Origin: Holacanthus passer
Lineage: Eukaryota > Chordata > Actinopteri > Pomacanthidae
Reading direction: 5' to 3'
DNA: 64,000 bases
Assembly: GCA_025331565.1 (NCBI GenBank)
Contig: JAFREQ010000030.1
Coordinates: 496,001-560,000 of the forward strand
The translations under genes were made by a program, and so were the position numbers. The notes beneath the pieces are model-generated. The model worked only from the letters and a program-made list of their open reading frames with translations. It was not told the DNA's origin and did not search any database. Below, piece after piece: positions 51,801 through 62,680 of this stretch (positions within the stretch are counted from its first letter, which is position 1; each line of letters starts with the position of its first letter).

Positions 51801-54120
51801 CAGTTCCCTGCATTCATCTCACCTGTATGTACAATCTAATGTGTTTCAGGGAAGTATGTAATACCATGCCCTAATCATCATGCTGTGATACCCTACACCT
51901 GAATAAATGAGCAATTAAATGTAGCTGATGTTTCCGTACAGGACTCGAGGGGTCACTGACTGTGACTCATATGCTATGGTCTTCACTCTCACCAGATCTC
52001 AATCTTTATATAATATTCTAGTGTGCACTGTTATGTCTGACTGTATCATATTACTTTTACATACATTATACTTCCTGACTTGCTGCTACTAATCTCACCA
52101 CAATGTCACTTTGCTTTAGATGGTATTGCACTATTAGTGCATAAGTACAACACTAGTTGTAGGTGCTATATGTGTACTGCTATTGCCTGTAATTTGAGTT
52201 TGAGTTTAATTGCTCCTGTATAGTTTCTATTTCATCTTTTACTTTATTTTATATACCTACTAGTGCAATTTATTTATTTATTATTATATTACGTTTTGTT
52301 TAATTGTCTGTACTTCTTTCTGTCCTTGTGCTGCTCTAACACACAAATTTCCCCTCTGGGGGGATCAGAAAAGGATTTTCTTATCTTATGAACCCAACTG
52401 AGCACCTGTAGGAGATTTTGGCCAAGGTGTTCGACATCACTGTCCACCCCTACCATCATGACACCAAATGAAGGAAATTATTTTGGAAGAATGGTGTTCA
52501 GTCCGTCAATTAGACTTCAGACTTTATTATAATAATATAAATATTATTATTACTCCAGAGAGTCCACATCAGTAACCATTCAGAACTCACAACATATGGA
52601 AAACAAAAGACTGAGTCTAAAATGATGTTACATTTGATTCAGTAGATGTCAGTGGTATAATTACTAGACATGAGCGGAATCCATGCGGATCCATGTCAAT
52701 CTGGGACATGTATTGAGTAGGAATTCTCAGCTCTCTAATTATCTTAACTATGAAAGCTATACGAAACAATTCATTGTCCACTATTAAGGTGTTACAGTTT
52801 CAAAGTGTTTTTGTTTTTGTTCATCATTTTGGAAATACAAGCATATGAACTGTATATTCCACGTTTGAAAACTATATGTATGTGATAAGCTGAAATTTTT
52901 CTCTTTAACAAAGTCAGACATTAGAATCAAGCTACTATACTTGCATTACCCATAATACCAGTGATACCAACCAGCAGACAATCACCACATGTACCCTTGA
53001 ACATTGTGCTTCATGCATTCATACATTGATGACTGTAATTATTATTGAGTCTTTATTATGTGGTCAGCCACTACAATTTAATACTGCTATCTCACTCTCT
53101 GTCTCTCTCATAGATGCACACACAAACACACACTTTGTTTCAACTAACCTGGCTGTCAGTCTCAGCCTTTTTCCTTGTGCTTGTCACCATTTCCAGTTTT
53201 GCGTTGTTGGGCAGGTTGGCAAACCTCCATTGCAGCGTAAGGTCAACGTTAGTTCTCTGAAACCTGTTAAGAGTTGATGACAGAGGACAAGCATGTGAGC
53301 ATGATGAGAATCAAATCCTACATATTTAATAGTAAAAAAATAAAGATCACTATCAAATTTGGGAAAAGTTATCCTTTGGGTCCCTTTGGCTTACTGCATT
53401 AAAAGTAAGTAATAATTGTCACACTGATTTAATTCTTTTGTCAACGTGAAGGCAGCATTATAGATTAAATCCTAGGTTTTGTGACAATTTATCTCACTGG
53501 TTACATTTCAGTCGCCATGTCAATTTAAGTGTCCACTGCTGTTAACTTCCCACACTTTACATCTCACATACTAAACTTTATGTCTCTCATACTAAATACG
53601 ATTCATTACATACATGTGGCTTGAATACGTATCCAGGTGTATTTCGATGCTATCCAGAGTCAGGACAGGAATTAAAAGCTAACATTGTTTTAGCCAAAAT
53701 GTGAGTAATGTGACAGCTACATCAGCCACCTGAAACTTACTTCAAACCGTGATCGTCGGGGTTAAATCCGTGCTTTTTACAGACATCCTCCAGCACCTGA
53801 AGACGACAAATACAAGCTGAATCTCACAGATGAAGAGTTACCTCATAACAAGCTAAATCGTTTCATTTCATTCGCACGAAAACAGAAACTGATCTGTCAC
53901 TGGCTAACTGCTGTTAGCCAAACAAGCTAACGGAGAGGACAGCAGTTTGCTCTGGTTGTGGAACAAAGGAACAGCAGGAAACAAAGCGTCCATGACAGAA
54001 AACATGAAATGTTCTTCCAACACAAGTTACCTGTAATAATGGTGTGTTTGGAGACACTTTAACTGTCTGTCTTCTCCCATTTGGAGTGAGAACCGTCACA
54101 GCTGAACCACTGGCTGCCAT
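36060..54120 (-). CDS. aspscr1: Tether containing UBX domain for GLUT4 (TUG), 17 coding exons
   Basis: TUG retains GLUT4 storage vesicles and binds the p97/VCP ATPase. Coding exons in transcript order: 54031-54120, 53741-53796, 53149-53263, 49461-49561, 47664-47721, 47510-47583, 46829-47375, 46310-46369, 46016-46155, 45089-45170, 44924-44990, 44535-44597, 43762-43814, 40155-40206, 39963-40032, 39242-39429 and 36060-36070. Junctions are GT-AG and all phases join, giving 608 residues against 553 in human. Residues 1-80 form the N-terminal ubiquitin-like domain (GSAVTVLTPNGRR). A Ser/Pro-rich linker in exon 7 carries FSGGGQRLGG (295-304), an SHP-box type p97-binding motif. The helical ELPDEFFE-like segment and the UBX domain (about 442-519) follow. 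The C-terminus is KVPKWLKLPGKK. The last exon, only 3 complete codons, is the least certain. The longer linker explains the extra length. Confidence 0.93.
37590..37880 (-). repeat. GGGGAC/TTAGGG-type dispersed repeat, inverted copy
   Basis: A GT run and poly-G (about 37590-37626) are followed by GGGGAC-containing sequence and a degenerate (TTAGGG/TTAAGG) array at 37748-37806, ending near CTCCAGGAAATGAATG. It is the reverse-complement counterpart of copies at about 49225-49430 and 62480-62680. It lies in the last aspscr1 intron. Confidence 0.75.
38005..38125. mobile_element. Short MITE with TGCTTTCACA inverted ends
   Basis: TGCTTTCACA at 38005-38014 is mirrored exactly by TGTGAAAGCA at 38116-38125. 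The interior has ACCTCCGGTGCAGACCAAAC. No coding capacity. It is in the last aspscr1 intron. No clear target duplication was identified. Confidence 0.6.
39738..39757. repeat. (GT)n microsatellite
   Basis: A short GT run in the aspscr1 intron between exons 39963-40032 and 39242-39429. Confidence 0.9.
41425..41600. repeat. Fragment of the GATTAATC-type MITE family
   Basis: It contains GTGCTACAATGACTGACTGATGAAC and CATTTTATAGACTAAAATATTC. The latter block is shared with about 17370-17400. It is intronic in aspscr1. Confidence 0.45.
42210..42815. repeat. Cluster of (GT)n and (GA)n microsatellites
   Basis: GT then GA runs near 42210-42250 and 42430-42460, a GT run near 42528-42542, a GAGT run near 42580-42600, and a long GA run at about 42781-42812. 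All are in one aspscr1 intron. They account for the large His-Thr and Ser-Leu frames on the minus strand. Confidence 0.9.
44864..44925. repeat. CA/CG-type microsatellite abutting aspscr1 donor
   Basis: CA runs with GCACGCACGC blocks extend up to the donor of aspscr1 coding exon 44924-44990. On the gene strand the intron begins GTGTGTGTGTGCGTGC. Confidence 0.85.
49225..49430 (+). repeat. GGGGAC/TTAGGG-type dispersed repeat, diverged copy
   Basis: CCCTAAAACCAAGTCCAAAC and TGGTCCTCACAACGACAG match the copy at 62480-62680 and the general family arrangement. The telomere-like CCCTAA array is largely eroded here. The right end runs to within 35 bp of an aspscr1 coding exon. Confidence 0.65.
51175..51228. 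repeat. (GT)n microsatellite
   Basis: Two GT runs separated by one TCTG interruption, in the large aspscr1 intron 53148-49562. Confidence 0.9.
51930..52540. mobile_element. Older repeat split by a retroelement 3' fragment
   Basis: GGGGTCACTGAC...CACCAGATCTCAA (about 51948-52002) and CCCAACTGAGCACCTGTAGG...GAATGGTGTTCAG (about 52390-52501) look like two halves of one older repeat, because a relative at 54750-54920 has a comparable arrangement uninterrupted. Between them, 52003-52386 ends AAATTTCCCCTCTGGGG then a TTATCTTATG tail, typical of non-LTR 3' ends. Confidence 0.55.
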
Positions 54121-57100
54121 TGTGTGTCGTGACGTCGCGGTGTTTATTTAAATAAACTTTATTGACTCTGTACAACGAGGGTTTAAAGGGTCCATTCACT
54201 CAAATTATAAGAAGCAAATTTTTGTTTGTGGTGCTCACATTATTTACAATTAGATTTTTTTTTTAAAGTTAATAACTGTGTCTCACTTTTCTTCTTTCCG
54301 TGTTTGAAACAAGGTCAAGGTATTTTTGAACAATCTACAAATCTCACTGCTTTTATAGAGATGTTCCACTGAAAAAACACTCCCCATAACAACTGACATA
54401 TTCTGCAATATACTAAAAATATGAAATAAATTCCACTTAAGTCACAAATGTAGATGATGCTTATGTCACTTCTTTGGACTGATGTAGCTTTTGATATATT
54501 GCAAACAGGTGTTACAATAACAGGCCTTTTCTCACATTTTGTCATGTTACAGTAGAAAAATCAAAGGTTAAATGATCAGAGGACTGGCTGAATTCAATGC
54601 AGGTAGGCCAGTTCCAGGGGTCTATTTGCGTGTATGCCAGTTTGCTTACAGGGACATTCAAATAGAACTAAGCCATTGTTAATTATACTCATTACAACTG
54701 TGATTTTCCTGCTGTAACAAGTTGGGGGAAAAGGTCAATCCCCAGGGCACTAGGGGTCACTGAATACTTTAATGAGCATTAACGTGACATGAATCTTATG
54801 CTATAGTTTTCGCACTTATCAGATCTCAAGACAGTTGAACATGGTAGTTTTTGGAGCAAATTGTTAGATATCATTCTCCACCATAATCATCATAACACTG
54901 AATGAGGAATATCTTTTCCAAACACGTAAGTCTAAGGTTTCACTTTACGTACATGTACATGAAAACATACAGGGGAACAGGAAGTGTCGGATACTTTATT
55001 ATTAGTGTCTCCGCTTGTGTAATCCTCCATTTGCAAATCTAAAATTATAGAATTTGAACCGCATGAAGTTCAATCTAACTATTTATTTTTTTCATTCTTT
55101 CATTCATCATTTTGAAAAGAATCATCTTTGAGTCTGACATTTTAAAACAAAGAGTTCCATGTCTGTTTAGCTGATGGATGTTGAACATATGAAGTTGAAT
55201 TTGCTAATCCCTAATAAAACACACATTTGATATTCTTGTCCTGACCTTTAGTACAACATATTCAAAAACATAACACCAAAACACAACACGAGCAACTAGC
55301 ACCTAGACTTTGAAGCCGACCAATCTTGCCGAACAAACTTCGACTAAAACTGCAGATTCTCTAAGAATCAAATTGGATGAAAGCTGGAATCAGACCGGAC
55401 AGACGAGATAACACAACACGTGGTGCCAACAGATGGAGAGGTGTGAGCCTCAGAGGACATACAACTGACTGACTGACCACTTCAGCAACATTCAGAGTCA
55501 GATTCCACCTGGGAAAAAACAGAGAGAGAGAGGGAGAGAGGTGAATACAGTTCTCAGTTCTAAGGGGAAATTGCCACCGTCTGAATAAACAAACAAACAA
55601 TCAGTTTCCTTCCTCACTCAGCAGGCTGGAAACTTCAAAACGGCCTGGATGGAGTGAAACACATGAAGGCATCTGAGCTGGGACTCTTGGCTTTTATGCA
55701 ACATTTTCACCCCCAAAAAATCTTTGATCACTGATTAATGAACGGGGAAAAAAGTCAGGGTTTCCTTTCTTGTAAAACCTCAAAGTCAGAAAACAAAACC
55801 TTAATGGCAGTTTGTCTCAGACTTAAAAATGGATTGGACTGATTTCCCCACGAGTGAACAAAAATAGGGCTTTCATGGCTTGAATCAGTACATGAGGAAT
55901 TAGATTTAGAACGGATTTCACAAGAGTAAAAAGTGCTTTGGATGAGAATGAGGCAAAGAAACTTGAAAATAAACCTGGAAACTTTTGAACAAACAGTCAG
56001 CTGTTTTCTTGATGAATGTGTTTGAAACAGACCAGGCTGTGTTCAATGCTGTCAAGCTGCCATGTGGAAACACTGTCATATTTCTGAGGGAGAGATAAGT
56101 CAGTGATAAAATCAGGACTTGTTACCACAACGGAAAGAAAATACTGGTTTCAAAGGAAGAGTTACAACCGGAAGGAATCCTCATCTGTGGAGTACATATA
56201 GTCACATTAACGATGAAGATGAGTCAGTAGTGAGGAAGGTGAAGAGAGTGCCAGCCTTCAGACCTGAGCTCCACATGCTTCATGGTGTTCACAGCCAGCA
56301 GATTGACGAGCTGCTCTGAACCCTCTGTGGATCTCTAATACAAGGAGAAGGATGGTGACGGACAAATCGTGAGCATGAGCGATGGAATCAGCAAAGGCAG
56401 CATGTGAACAACAAACCGTGTTTGTAAAGGCTTACAGGCTGAAGAAGAAGGAAACGGTCTCCTCAAAATATTCACCTGCTGAAAATGTTCCGATACCTGA
56501 GGATGATGACGAGAAAGGATCCACTGTTGGCTGCCCATCCTCCTTGATCAGGCAGGAATCCAAACCTTACATATGAATACAGCTCACAGAGTGTTCAGAG
56601 AGCTGTGATAGTGATTCAAAGATTTGATGCAGCAGTCTTCATTTGGCTCATTTAAAACGATATTACTTCATACGTAGCAAAAGTAGCACACCTATTACAA
56701 TGTTGCACGTTTATTATTATTTACAACTTTTCACTATTGCCAACTTGTATAAAATTGCTGGATGTAACTTGTTTCAACTTTTTGTTTTTTACCCCTAATT
56801 TAAATAAAGTGAGTCTGATTCTGGATAAAATAAAAAGTGTGAAATGCATGTGTGCAACAGTTGTTGAATGAGTGAACTCAAAGTGAGCTCTCACTATCTC
56901 TTCTATAAACTTTCTAAGGACTCTAACAGCTCATCTCTATAAGATTTTCTCCACCAGCCACAAACAAAAGGAAAAAAACAAAAAGGAGCCACAGAGTGTG
57001 TGAATCACTTGTTTCTTTTGGACCCTGTTGACATGGTGGGACCCTCTGTCTGTCCCCCCCCCTCACACACCACGTCCACCCAAAGACACTTCAAAGGCAC

Positions 57101-57480
57101 AGTGGTCACATGAGGAGACAACATCAAAGGGGCCGGGCTGCGTGGACCCAAACCCTGCGAGTGAACCGGCCGGAGGGGGCGTGCCAGGCTCCTGGTGCGT
57201 GAGACCGACGCCCCGAGAGGAGCATCAGGCAGCGATGACAGCGATTGGCCCGCAGGAGTGAGAAGCATGCGGGGCAGGGGGCAGGAAGGGGGCGGAGGAG
57301 GGAGTGGAGGGAGGGGAGGAGGGGAGAAGAGGAGGGGGGGCTTCAAATAAAGTTTCTGAGGATCAGGACCCAGAGCCAGCAGGTCTGCAGGGACACTGGG
57401 CTGAGATCAGGGACTTTTACACGCGTGATTCCAGGAGTGAATAATGTGAGCACCGCACGTAGATTTTTTTTTTGTCAAAG
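54121..57480. other. Divergent intergenic region between aspscr1 and notum
   Basis: A CRE-like TGACGTC (54130-54136) lies 10 bp upstream of the aspscr1 start codon. A dispersed repeat relative occupies about 54720-54925. Sequence at about 56100-56830 ends with AATAAA at 56802 and could be an unrecognised plus-strand transcript. GC-rich DNA from about 57040 is the notum promoter. No recognised gene. Confidence 0.55.
57040..57480 (+). promoter_or_regulatory. notum: notum promoter and upstream region with TCF/LEF-like motifs
   Basis: GC-rich DNA with TTCAAAG at 57090-57096 and ATCAAAGG at 57123-57130, which fit the TCF/LEF core WWCAAAG. An ATTGG (inverted CCAAT) is at 57244-57248 and GGGCGG boxes lie near 57290. 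NOTUM is a known feedback target of Wnt/beta-catenin signalling, so these sites are plausible. The transcription start is not defined by the sequence alone. Confidence 0.5.
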
Positions 57481-57504
57481 CAGAACCTCCATCTGTGAGG
57501 AACC

Positions 57505-57603
57505 ATGGAGAACCTGCGTCCACCCTGCGCACCTTTCCACAGCCACAGTGTCCAAGAGCTGCGTCTCCAAACAACTTCTCCATCGACTCCTAGGACATGC
57601 TGA
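57505..57603 (+). other. Upstream open reading frame 1 in notum leader
   Basis: ATG at 57505 in a near-ideal context, ACCATGG, opens a 32-codon frame that stops at TGA 57601-57603, 56 nt before the notum start. The notum start has a weaker context (GACATGC). If transcription begins upstream of 57505 this would be expected to reduce notum translation. Confidence 0.5.
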
Positions 57604-57650
57604 GCTTCACCCACAGCCGCCACACACACCTGAGAGAGGCTTCCCACTGA
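57597..57650 (+). other. Upstream open reading frame 2 in notum leader
   Basis: ATG at 57597 opens a 17-codon frame ending at TGA 57648-57650, 9 nt before the notum start. It overlaps the end of the first upstream frame in a different phase. Its start context is weaker. Confidence 0.45.
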
Positions 57651-57659
57651 CAGGCAGAC

Positions 57660-59021
57660 ATGCAGACGGGCGGTGTGGCCCGAGGCTCGGCCGGGCTCTC
57701 CTGCGTCCTGCTGCTCTTCATCCACATGAGCGCACCGCTGGAGGCGAAGAGAGCGGCCGGCGGCAGAGCGCAGAGCCGCCGGGCGCAGCAGCAGCAGCAG
57801 CAGCGGGTGGAGGGAGCGGAGAGCTTCCCGTTAGACTTCACCGCCGTGGAGGGAAACATGGACAACTTCATGGTGCAGATCAAGAACCTGGCGCAGTCCC
57901 TGTACCCGTGCTCTGCACAGAAGCTGGACCAGGACATGAAGCTGCGCTTTCTCAACAATGCGTCTGTGACTTGTAATGACGGGTCACCTGCAGGGTGAGT
58001 CAGCTGATCAGAGACTTTATCAGTGACTTAAAACGTGACACGTGTAGGAGAGAGAATCTTTGGTTAAACGCGTGAAGGTGGTTCACTTCTGTCCTTCAGT
58101 CCCTTCTCAGTCCAGATGTGACCAAAATGGATCCGAGGACCAGATCAGAGGGAAAACAGTGAGAGAGACAAAGAGAGGGAGAGAGAGAGAGAGCATGCGC
58201 GCTCCCGATAGAAAGGACAGTATGCAGGGATGTATTTCTTTAAATGTAATAATCATAATGATGATGATAAAATGGACCGAAGTTTCTGGGTCTAATATTT
58301 ACAATATGAAGCTCGACTGATACATTTAAACCAATGATATTTGGTAAAGTTTTTAACAGGTGTCAGGTGTTTTTTTTCTACAGTGGAGGAAATAGAAGAA
58401 TCATTTATATTTAAATACATCAGATGGACTTGGACAGTCTTGGTTATAGACTCACACTAATGCAAACTCATCTCACTGTTGACCAGGTGTTTGATTTGTG
58501 CCTGGATCATTTTGGAGGCAGCTCATTCTCAGCAGCTTCTGTAGAACAAGTGAAAAGTGAATACCTCAAAATAAAACAAGTTTATCTTCAGAGGGAGTGA
58601 ATCAAGATCCCAGTTTGAGCAAAATGTACAGAAAAATGTTAGGGGGTGGATGTTCCCTAAAATCTCAAATATTGTGCCAATCATCTCAGAGGCCTCAGTC
58701 AGTGGTGCTGCAGTGCTGTTTCTGATATGAACAAGGGAATTAGTGTGATCTTAAAATGTACTCACGGTGTCAACTAAAGGGTTATTACATGTATGTGGAA
58801 TGAACCTCAGTGCTTTGATGTTATGGACTCAAAGGAATACAAGTGCATGGTGCAGGAACACATTACTCCTTTATTGTTACCAGGTGATGCAGCAAACATA
58901 TAGTACATACACGAGGGCGCTGTATCTGTAACTGTATTAGGAAGGAGCTCACCAATAAAATAAAACACTGTGACTGTGTGAATAAGAGGGACCTTTCCAT
59001 ATGCCACCCATGCTGTTAGGC

Positions 59022-59057
<36 letters not shown>

Positions 59058-61735
59058 CCAACAGCATGATGAGTTTTCTCTGCTCATTTTTTTTAAATAA
59101 CCATTTAGAGCTCTGAAAGCCTCCAAACAGACTCCTGCAGAGATTTTTAGCTGTGCGATCAGAGCCAAATCTTTCATGTCAGGATCAAAGGTAGCATCCC
59201 TCCTGTGGAGCTTGTGTTGTATATGAATGCATCTGTGTGTGAGTGTGTGTGTGTGTGCATGCATGACACATTCACAGTGATGTGTTCTCACGCAGGTACT
59301 ACATCAAGGAGTCTAAAGGCAGCAAGAGGTGGCTGCTGTTCTTAGAAGGTGAGGATGAAGCAGATGCAGAACACCACACACGTCTAGTGAAACACAACTC
59401 TATGTAACCTGTTAACAAATGTGTGTGTGTGTGTGTGTGTGTGTTGTTCAGGTGGATGGTACTGTTTCAACAGGCAGACCTGTGACAGCAGGTATGAGAC
59501 CATGAGGAGACTGATGAGCTCCACCAAGTGGCCACAAACCAGAACAGGTAACAAGATGCACATGTCATTTCCAATCACAGTCAATGCACACTGTCTCTTC
59601 TACACACACACACACACACACATAAAAGTATTTGTGCAGCGTTTGCAAAATCTCTGCACAGTTCCACAGACATTTTCGCTTTCCTCAGTAGGAAAAAAAG
59701 ACTTCCCCGAATGAACGAGCCTCATAGATTCATGTTTGTGTTTCCTCTTTAGCTGAGTTTGCATTCATCTTTAAAAGTCAAACTCTCTGGTTCTTTCCCT
59801 CCAGCCATCAGGGGACTCCTTGTTTGCTTATGACCCTCTCTCTCCACCACCCTCACACTCTGTGTATACTTTACACCGGTGGCCGGCGCAGCAGCCTCAG
59901 AGCTCTTCAATGGCTGCATGTAATCACTGACCAAAGCAGGAAAACTTAATGACTTATTGACCGCAGGGAAAACACACACATATACAGTAAACACACACCT
60001 CAACATACATCAAAACGCACAGATGTACGTCAAGGTTTGTGAATTTTAACAAGTAGCCTAAAAGATTTTGATTTTAATGCAGCTTTTTGACTCTACAATG
60101 AGGATATTTGTCCAGAAAAGTAGGTGAAGTAAGTGAAGTAAATGTTTGATCTTCCCTGTTTCACAGGAACAGGAATTCTGTCTCCTCAACCAGAGGAAAA
60201 CCCTCACTGGTGGAACGCCAACATGGTGTAAGAACTCTCTCCTTCTCTTTATAAGTTAATGCACTCGTGTGTTTGACTATGTCTCCTTTTTCTGGTTTTC
60301 TCAACTATAATTCTTCTTGGGAAAATTGCATTTTTAAGAGAATAAGTGATGGGAATCACATAGTTTGAGTAATAAAAAAATATATATTATATTTTTTGAC
60401 TTATATGACTTTTTCCAATTTGATGTTGATTTGATATTAAATAAATAATATATTATATGTAATATCTACAGTATGATACTGTCAAAACTACTGTTACTCA
60501 GATTCACCTGGACTATCTACAAACATTACTTTTATACTTATAACTATAGCTAACTGTGCTTCTAATAATTAGACACATTAGATATATCGAATACTTTTGC
60601 TGCTTCTGCTGTTATTGTTTTGCCAGTTATCATTCTTTCACACATTTCATACACAAAAAAGATCAGCTGTCCCTGGCAGCACTCTTCTGTTCTGTCACTG
60701 TTACATAATGAAACTGATATCCCACAACAGCTCTCCGTTTTTGAACACACAATTGTAGTATTTGTTTATGCTCAGTCGACCATTATGCAGTTAGCTTGGC
60801 TTTTATTTGTACAACTGTCTTGTCTGTCATCTATCAGCGAGCTGGCTCAAATGAAAGCCGCTTTGATTTTAAATGTGATTCCAAGTTGTCAGTGTTGCTC
60901 TCTCTCTGCTGCAGGTTCATCCCATACTGCTCCAGTGATGTGTGGAGCGGAGCCACACCAAAGACAGATCAAAGTAAGACACAAATCAGCTTGGGAGCTT
61001 GTAGATCTGGCTGAGGACATAAAAAGAAAGATTTATTGATGCACTAGTTATTTAAAGGTGCAGAGAAGGAGTGAGTGAGCCAACAGATTGGAGGCTACAG
61101 ATACAGAGATCTTATAATCTGACTTCGTGGTGCCTGTTCAGTTTCTGCGCCTTCACTGTGTCTTATATCAGTGATACATTTTTGAACTTCCTCCATAACT
61201 AAACCCTCATTATATTGTGCTCCTAGACACTTGGCAGGTTTATGAATAACATGACACACAAGCTGTGCAGGTGCTGTGCAACCCATGTTATTTTATCCCT
61301 TCAATGAGAAATCCCTTGATTGTCTCCATGAAATCAAGTTCAATTATTGCTTTCAAAGTGTTATCGATAATTGTCAAGTTGACGAATGTTGTTGGCCGAA
61401 TATTTTTTTTTGTATTAATAACCCTGTAAACTAAGCACACAAAAACCTTAATAATAAACATTAAAAAATACTTTTTTAAATGTACCTGTTCTATACCCTT
61501 TACAAAATTCATATATATATTAAAATGAGAAAGAAAGGCTGTTTCCATATTGATACAGAGTTGGTAGGTGGAGTAACTGACTGAATGACTTTTTATTTTA
61601 ATAAATAAAAATATTTTTGTTCCCAGGTGATTATGCCTTCATGGGCTCTCTGATCATTAAGGAGGTGGTGAACGAGCTGCTGACAAAAGGTCTGGACAAC
61701 GCCAAGGTCCTCCTTCTGGCAGGAAGCAGGTCAGT

Positions 61736-61771
<36 letters not shown>

Positions 61772-62643
61772 TGCTAATCGTTCAGTTGCACCCTTTGACC
61801 CCACTCTTCCCATCACCAGTGCTGGTGGTACAGGCGTCCTCCTGAACGTGGACCATGTTGCAGAGCAGCTGAAGTCGCAGGGCCACAGAGGGGTGCAGGT
61901 CAGAGGTCTGGCTGACTCCGGATGGTTCCTGGACAACAAGCAGTACAAATTCACAGACTGCCTGGATACCATCAGCTGTGCCCCCACTGAGGCCATAAAG
62001 AGAGGCATCAGGTAGGACAGGTGGACAGCTGAAAGGACAGGTGGATGGACTGATGGGGGATTAAAGAGGACAAATGATGTACAATGATGATACCGTGCTG
62101 TTGTGCAGGTACTGGGGCGGTCTGGTGCCAGAGAGCTGCAGACAGGCTCATGTGGGAGAGGAGTGGAACTGTTTCTTTGGATACAAAGTCTACCCCACAT
62201 TAAAAAGTGAGTCTCCATAAGGATGATGATAAAGACACAGGCTGGTGTGTGTGTGTGTTGTCTAAAGTCTGACCTGCGCTACATCCTCCCTCCTGTGCAG
62301 GCCCAGTGTTTGTGGTGCAGTGGCTGTTTGATGAGGCTCAGCTGACGGTCGACAACATCCACCTGACCGGACAGCCTGTCCACGAGGGCCAGTGGAGGTA
62401 CATACAGAACTTGGGACAAGAGCTGAGGAGCACGCTGCGTGACGTCCCGTAAGACTGACACACACATACACACACACGTTTGTTTCACTATCCCCGTGGG
62501 GACACTCAATTGACATAATTCCCTAGCCCCTTACCCTAACCATCACAACTGAATGCCTAACCCTAACCTTAATAACTGTGACCCTAAAACCAAGTCTTAA
62601 CCCTCAAAAAACAGTCTGGACCCATGGGGACCTCAATTTTGTC

Positions 62644-62680
<37 letters not shown>

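Noticed and set aside
57245..57976. 243-codon plus-strand frame across the notum leader and exon 1
   Set aside because: It lacks an ATG at its start and is out of frame with conserved notum exon 1; GC-rich composition explains its length.
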